Under the pieces are notes generated by a model, which was given only the letters and a program-made list of their open reading frames with translations, was not told the DNA's origin and searched no databases. A stretch of DNA of 64,000 bases from Acheta domesticus (lineage: Eukaryota > Arthropoda > Insecta > Orthoptera > Gryllidae): positions 1 to 64,000 of the forward strand of contig JAHLJT010000716.1 in the NCBI GenBank assembly GCA_031308135.1, read 5' to 3'. Within the stretch, counting starts at the first letter, position 1. The number at the start of each line of letters is the position of its first letter. Positions 59,726-64,000 of the stretch are shown here, one piece after another. The translations under genes were made by a program, and so were the position numbers.

Positions 59726-62700
59726 TTTCACACTCTAGGTCCCATTGATGTATAGATTCGTAGGCTTCGCTTAGACCCATCAAGATCATGTATTGGAATA
59801 TCAGGTTTACAACGGTGCACGTGGTCGTGAACATACTGTAAGTAAAATGGTGAACTCTTTATTATGCGTATCGGAACATGGAATTTTTTTATTAAATTTA
59901 CATACGATAATAAATTGACCAATATTGTGAACGAAACGTTGTTATGGTGTACGTCCTGTGCAACAAGCTTTGTATCTATGGTGCCGGTAGCATGAACGCT
60001 ATGCATCACTTACGTAGCACTTCATGCTAGTATAGTTTATACAGTTTGATAGCTAGCTTGGATGCATTGTACGTGTTGGTGTATACGTATTTTGTAAAAA
60101 ATACGTTTGTGGTAACTATGTGTGCCTGTAGGCTATGGTCGCTAGAACGCGCACTTTGCGCTATATGTTGTGATCAGCATGTTGCATTCTGATGCTAGCC
60201 GGAGTCTAGAGGTGTTTCTATTCTGTGGCACAAACATTGTATTTTTTGATTCCGTAAATTTGAGGTGGAAAACACACGATATCATGTATCACACATTGAT
60301 ATTGTGTGATATTTTCAGATCTAGGCTATTGTATGATCGTGATTTTAAATCAATCAAGCAGGATGATCGTTTTTTTGCATGAAATTTTGTGTATGTGAGA
60401 AGAACATCATTAGAGTTTGTAACGTAGTAATGTGTTACGATTCGTTATAATGTCTCTCTGATAAGAACGTTGTAACTTGATGCCGGTACAAATGATTAAT
60501 ATATTGTAAGTCACTTTCACTTTACTCTCTTTTCGGAACATCAGGCTTCTATGGTGAGACGTGTTTATTATTTCATATTTAGAACCCTTTCCAAATACGT
60601 AATAACCTGCTGGGAAAAAAAGTTTTTAGGAAAAGTTTCCTCAGAACCAAAATTTGCGAAATTTACGATGATTCTTATCTCTCTCTGAGTGAAGGAGGTA
60701 ACGGACGTTTTTGCTGCTCTAGCTTACTATATTTGTGTGCTTTGTGTATTGAATGCGATATTTTCAATTCAAGCAGTTTGTGTAGGAGACAATTTTTTAA
60801 TTATTTTGTGTGTCAAATTTATTACCAGGTTCTAGTCGATTTGCGAGTAATTTCATATATGTTCACTAGTAACGATCAATTTACTTTTCATATATTTACT
60901 GGATTAAAACATTTTGAAGTGTGATTGGAACCCATTCAATTATACATATTTGCCCATATTGTCGGATAAAAATACGTATTTTCTTATTTTAAGAAAAAAA
61001 CAATATTTCCTTACTATTTCACTCGCTCAGATTTTTCTATTATTCGTTATTGGAAATTACTGTTTGGTAGATTTTTACTTTCTCGCCTTCAGAACACTTC
61101 GTAAGAACAGAAAGTTATGTGATCGTGCGCCGGAAAGCAGCGATTTTTAGGGCCAAAAATCTCTTATAACACTGGGGTCTGGTAACGGAAAAGTGGATAA
61201 ACCCCTGCTGCTAAATTTAGAAAAATCCTCTATCTCGTGGTGTATTCAATAGCCATGTTTTTGTTTGCTTCTTGATAATGCAAAATTGGATTCGATTCTA
61301 ACCAAATCTTCTGTCTTTCTAGATAAAGTGTAGGTTTCTTTCTTCATACCTGCTGTTTGAAGTCACGTAATGTTTCTAAGCAATTGTTTATTTTCCATTC
61401 GCTCTTCTTTGTTTAATGAAAGTGGTATTTCATAATGACTATTATTGTTTTTTTACGTTATAACGATTATTTGTCGTATTTGTTGAGTGGATTGTTGAGT
61501 GTTATTTTTTCCTGTCCCCTTCTAATGGGTTTTGTGCGTCTACTGAGATGACAGGTTGAATGCAGGTTTTATTCTTTATTAGGCTTCAGGTTGTATATTC
61601 TTTACTATAGAGGCAACTTTTAATGTGATCAATTGGGTGTCAGAAAGAGGGATGTACTAGAATAGATTTAAAAAAAATATATCTTCAACGAGTATGTGAG
61701 TGTTTTTTTTTTATTTTCTCTATAAAAATACTGCTTATCTTTATATACTATAGAGTATATGTTTAAAAAATATAAGTTGTTTTTTAGTATTAAAATGGAG
61801 GGTTTGATAGGTGATTAGCCCCCAATAACAAACGTGTAAGGAGCATGTGACTCTGAAATGTAATTTATTTTAAATAATTATTTTTATTTTCTTAGCATCA
61901 TGAACATTACTAGTTATTTATTTTATTTATTATTAATTTATTACGCTTCAGTTCCTAAAAAGTATGTATTTTTTTCAGATATAAGCAATTTTTGGTGCCA
62001 CTCATTGACGTTTTTTTCGTGTAATGAGGTTGTAATGAGTGCAGAGACACCACACTAATTTTACGTATTACAATAGTAATGATAATAGTATTGAAGTTTA
62101 TAATTTCAATGAATATGTGAGTTGATTTTACTTTTTTCTTTTAAAATATTGCTTTCTTTAACATATTAAGTAGAATTGGCTTACAAATTAGACGAGTTGA
62201 TGTAATAGTATTGAAATGTGTTTGAGGTGCGATAGCGATACTTGAAATATTGATATTTGTGGTATTAGCCTCCAGTAATAGAAGTGGAAGTAGTATGAGT
62301 TTGTGAAATATAATTTATTTAAAATAATTACATGTATTGCGTTAACACAAGAACGTTACTACGAGTGGTAAACAAGAATTCAGTTCATGGAGTCGATTAG
62401 AATGTGGCGGGAACAAAGCTCATCGAAGACATTCCACCGCGGCAGAAAGTACATCTGTTCAAATTTTAGGGAAACCTATTTCTTTGAGGTAAATGCACGG
62501 TGTAAGATAGAGTGGGTAAACGACATTTTTCGTGTCAATGGTACTGATCTTTCGGCTTGTGAACTGGTATACGTATAACGGAAAAGATACGGAGTATCTT
62601 ATGTACGCGGATAATTTGCGACTATGAACTTAAAACGATATAAGAACACTTCGCCGAAGCTGCAAGGAAATTTGCGAATATGAAACTTTTGGCAGTTTTT

Positions 62701-62906
62701 TCCGGAAAGAAAGAGTACAGGCACATTTTAAAAAGAATATTTGTATTTTCGCCACTAATGTCCACAAATTAATTTCTGTTCAGGTCAGAGTTAATTACTT
62801 TAATCGGGCGAATCTAGAAATGTTCGAAACGTCAATGATTTGAGAAAGCGGAAAAAAATAAACAACTAGGAAACAAATGTTCAGGAAGTGAAAGTAATAT
62901 TACTCA

Positions 62907-63899
62907 GACAGTCGACAGCTTCCACAGAAGTGTCGCGCGTTTGTCCGGGTCAAATTCCTGGGTGATGCCTATGAATTCGCCTATTGCGTGATGTGTTTTT
63001 CTCGTATGCTGTGTACATATGTTTCGATATTCTTAGTAATTGGTGCTGTGTAGAAATGTTTTTGCTAAATCCAACTGTTCCTCTAGCAATTGTTTTTGGT
63101 TATGTGTAGGTGACAGTGTAATCGTTTGACCATAATTTTCTCGAATATCTTTGATAGAGATGACAATAGACTGATCGGACGATAACTGTCAGTGTTTGCA
63201 GGCTTTTTATTTGATTTACAAATGGAAATAATGATAGCATGTTTCCAGGTATGCGAAAAGTAATCGGTTCTAAATACGAATTACAGATCTTTTCTGAGGT
63301 AGCTATTACTCGTTCACTTTACATTTGCAGACGTCAGAATTAGGAACTAATGTTGTTTTGAAGTGAAGGCCCGAACACACAACCGAGAATATACGAATGG
63401 CCCCGACGTCAATCAGCATCTGACCAATCAGCTGTCCTCCGAGGCAGCACAAGCGCTACGGACATAGTTGACGAATTATGCCTTTCTGAAAAGTGACCGG
63501 AGTCGCGGTCTCAAATGTTAAGATAATATACAATAAAATAGAACACACACACAGCTAAAGTTGACACATCGCTAGGTTCACAACATTCCCGTACAAATTT
63601 TTTATTTTCTTCTTTGCACTTATCTACTGCTTAATGGTTATGTTCTCTTGCCTCGCTGGGGTTGTGTGGTGCTGCTCACCGCCATCTATATATAATGATT
63701 AAAGGGATCAACTATCAGACGCGCGTTTTCGTTTCTCATTCATGTGGTGTGGTGCCCTCTCATGTAAACAGATCGCAGCGCTCCGTCTGCAAATGTTAGA
63801 AGTGAACGTAGTATTCCTGTAGCAGGTAAATGTTTTGATAGCAATAATATTTATATTGATGTGTTCGGGTTGATATTTTTAGTGGTAGGTTATTGATAA
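62907..63899 (-). pseudogene. LINE reverse transcriptase fragment, unit 5
   Basis: Same remnant, split by the MITE at about 63309-63809, with additional indels (for example CCAACTGTTCCTC at about 63071) that break the otherwise shared 71-codon frame. Confidence 0.75.
63309..63809. mobile_element. MITE, unit 5 (noisy copy)
   Basis: The left TIR is intact. The right TIR contains inserted bases (AAATGTTAGAAGTGAACG), and the interior has several multi-base insertions near 63545-63580 and 63725-63760. Confidence 0.7.
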
Positions 63900-63904
63900 A
63901 TGTT

Positions 63905-64000
63905 ACTTTCCCGCGTACATACATACATATGGAGTAATATACGTTATTAAAGGGAACGTTATGTAATGCTTTGTGAAAATACGGATGAAATTTCGGCAGA
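63905..64000 (-). repeat. FamA 3' end, unit 5 (cut by window end)
   Basis: Starts with ACTTTCCCGCGTACATACAT, as at 31751, and continues to the window edge. Confidence 0.75.

Larger units (their letters stand above)
52063..60074. repeat. 8.0 kb macrosatellite, unit 4
   Basis: Fourth unit, same order. Numerous scattered 1 bp insertions and deletions relative to units 1-3 (for example near 52563, 53458, 54329, 55097, 55302). The end, from about 59990, becomes strongly corrupted, so the border with unit 5 is uncertain by some tens of bases. Confidence 0.92.
60075..64000. repeat. 8.0 kb macrosatellite, unit 5 (partial, cut by window end)
   Basis: Collinear with the first 3.9 kb of the other units, but with many short insertions (1-10 bases) and deletions, densest at 60000-60560 and 63540-63800. 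The base pattern between indels stays that of units 3-4. This suggests poor consensus quality rather than biological divergence. Confidence 0.85.

Noticed and set aside
28042..64000. rDNA or histone-type gene array
   Set aside because: The 8 kb unit contains no rRNA or histone sequence; its only recognisable coding is a dead RT fragment.
1..64000. CRISPR arrays, prokaryotic operons, phage or viral insertions
   Set aside because: No short regularly spaced direct repeats with unique spacers, no ribosome-binding-site-led gene clusters and no viral protein motifs were seen.

Overview
The window reads as repeat-dominated, AT-rich metazoan DNA, most likely from a large-genome insect or other arthropod. 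The evidence is the mix of decayed transposons: a Jockey/CR1-like LINE reverse transcriptase, a P-element/THAP9-type transposase, a hAT (DUF4371-type) transposase, tRNA-derived SINEs, Helitron-like 3' ends, and an uncharacterised repeated protein family I know from arthropod genomes. The species cannot be fixed from the sequence. I see no intact host gene, no functional tRNA or rRNA gene, no CRISPR and nothing viral. Every open frame is either a TE remnant or a chance or shadow frame. Boundaries were placed by eye and are approximate unless a TIR, TSD or hairpin fixes them. Layout, 0-28 kb: dispersed repeats. At 1310-2509 (minus) lies a decayed gene of the MSSS...CKN-P family. At 4172-14650 is a large inverted repeat: two arms of about 1.43 kb, roughly 95% alike, around a 6.7 kb non-coding spacer. 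The left arm alone carries an 879 bp hAT-type non-autonomous element with TIRs and an 8 bp TSD; the right arm keeps the empty site. Two Helitron-like copies follow (14759-15105 and 15788-16093), then a hAT transposase remnant (17172-17720), two tRNA-derived SINEs (22845-23125, 23948-24165) and several copies of a repeat here called FamA. FamA starts ACTAGTGGTGCTAC and ends in a hairpin containing TATACGTACGTATA. A P-element/THAP9-type transposase remnant (27100-27715) sits just before the array. Layout, 28-64 kb: a head-to-tail array of an 8.0 kb unit. Four units are complete (28042, 36047, 44054, 52063; periods 8005, 8007, 8009 and about 8010) and a fifth is cut by the window edge. Each unit holds a 110 bp sub-repeat at its start, a short hairpin, a degenerate 0.4 kb internal duplication, a LINE RT fragment (minus) split by a 470 bp TA-flanked MITE, and a 3.9 kb FamA block (minus) with four stacked FamA 5' modules. 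Joining the LINE codons across the MITE, counting TA once, gives an open RT-like frame, so MITE ends and insertion order are well supported: LINE, then MITE, then amplification of the whole unit. Units 1-3 are nearly identical, except the first 1.1 kb of unit 1, which is clearly more diverged. Unit 4 and especially unit 5 carry a rising load of small indels that looks like unpolished long-read sequence.
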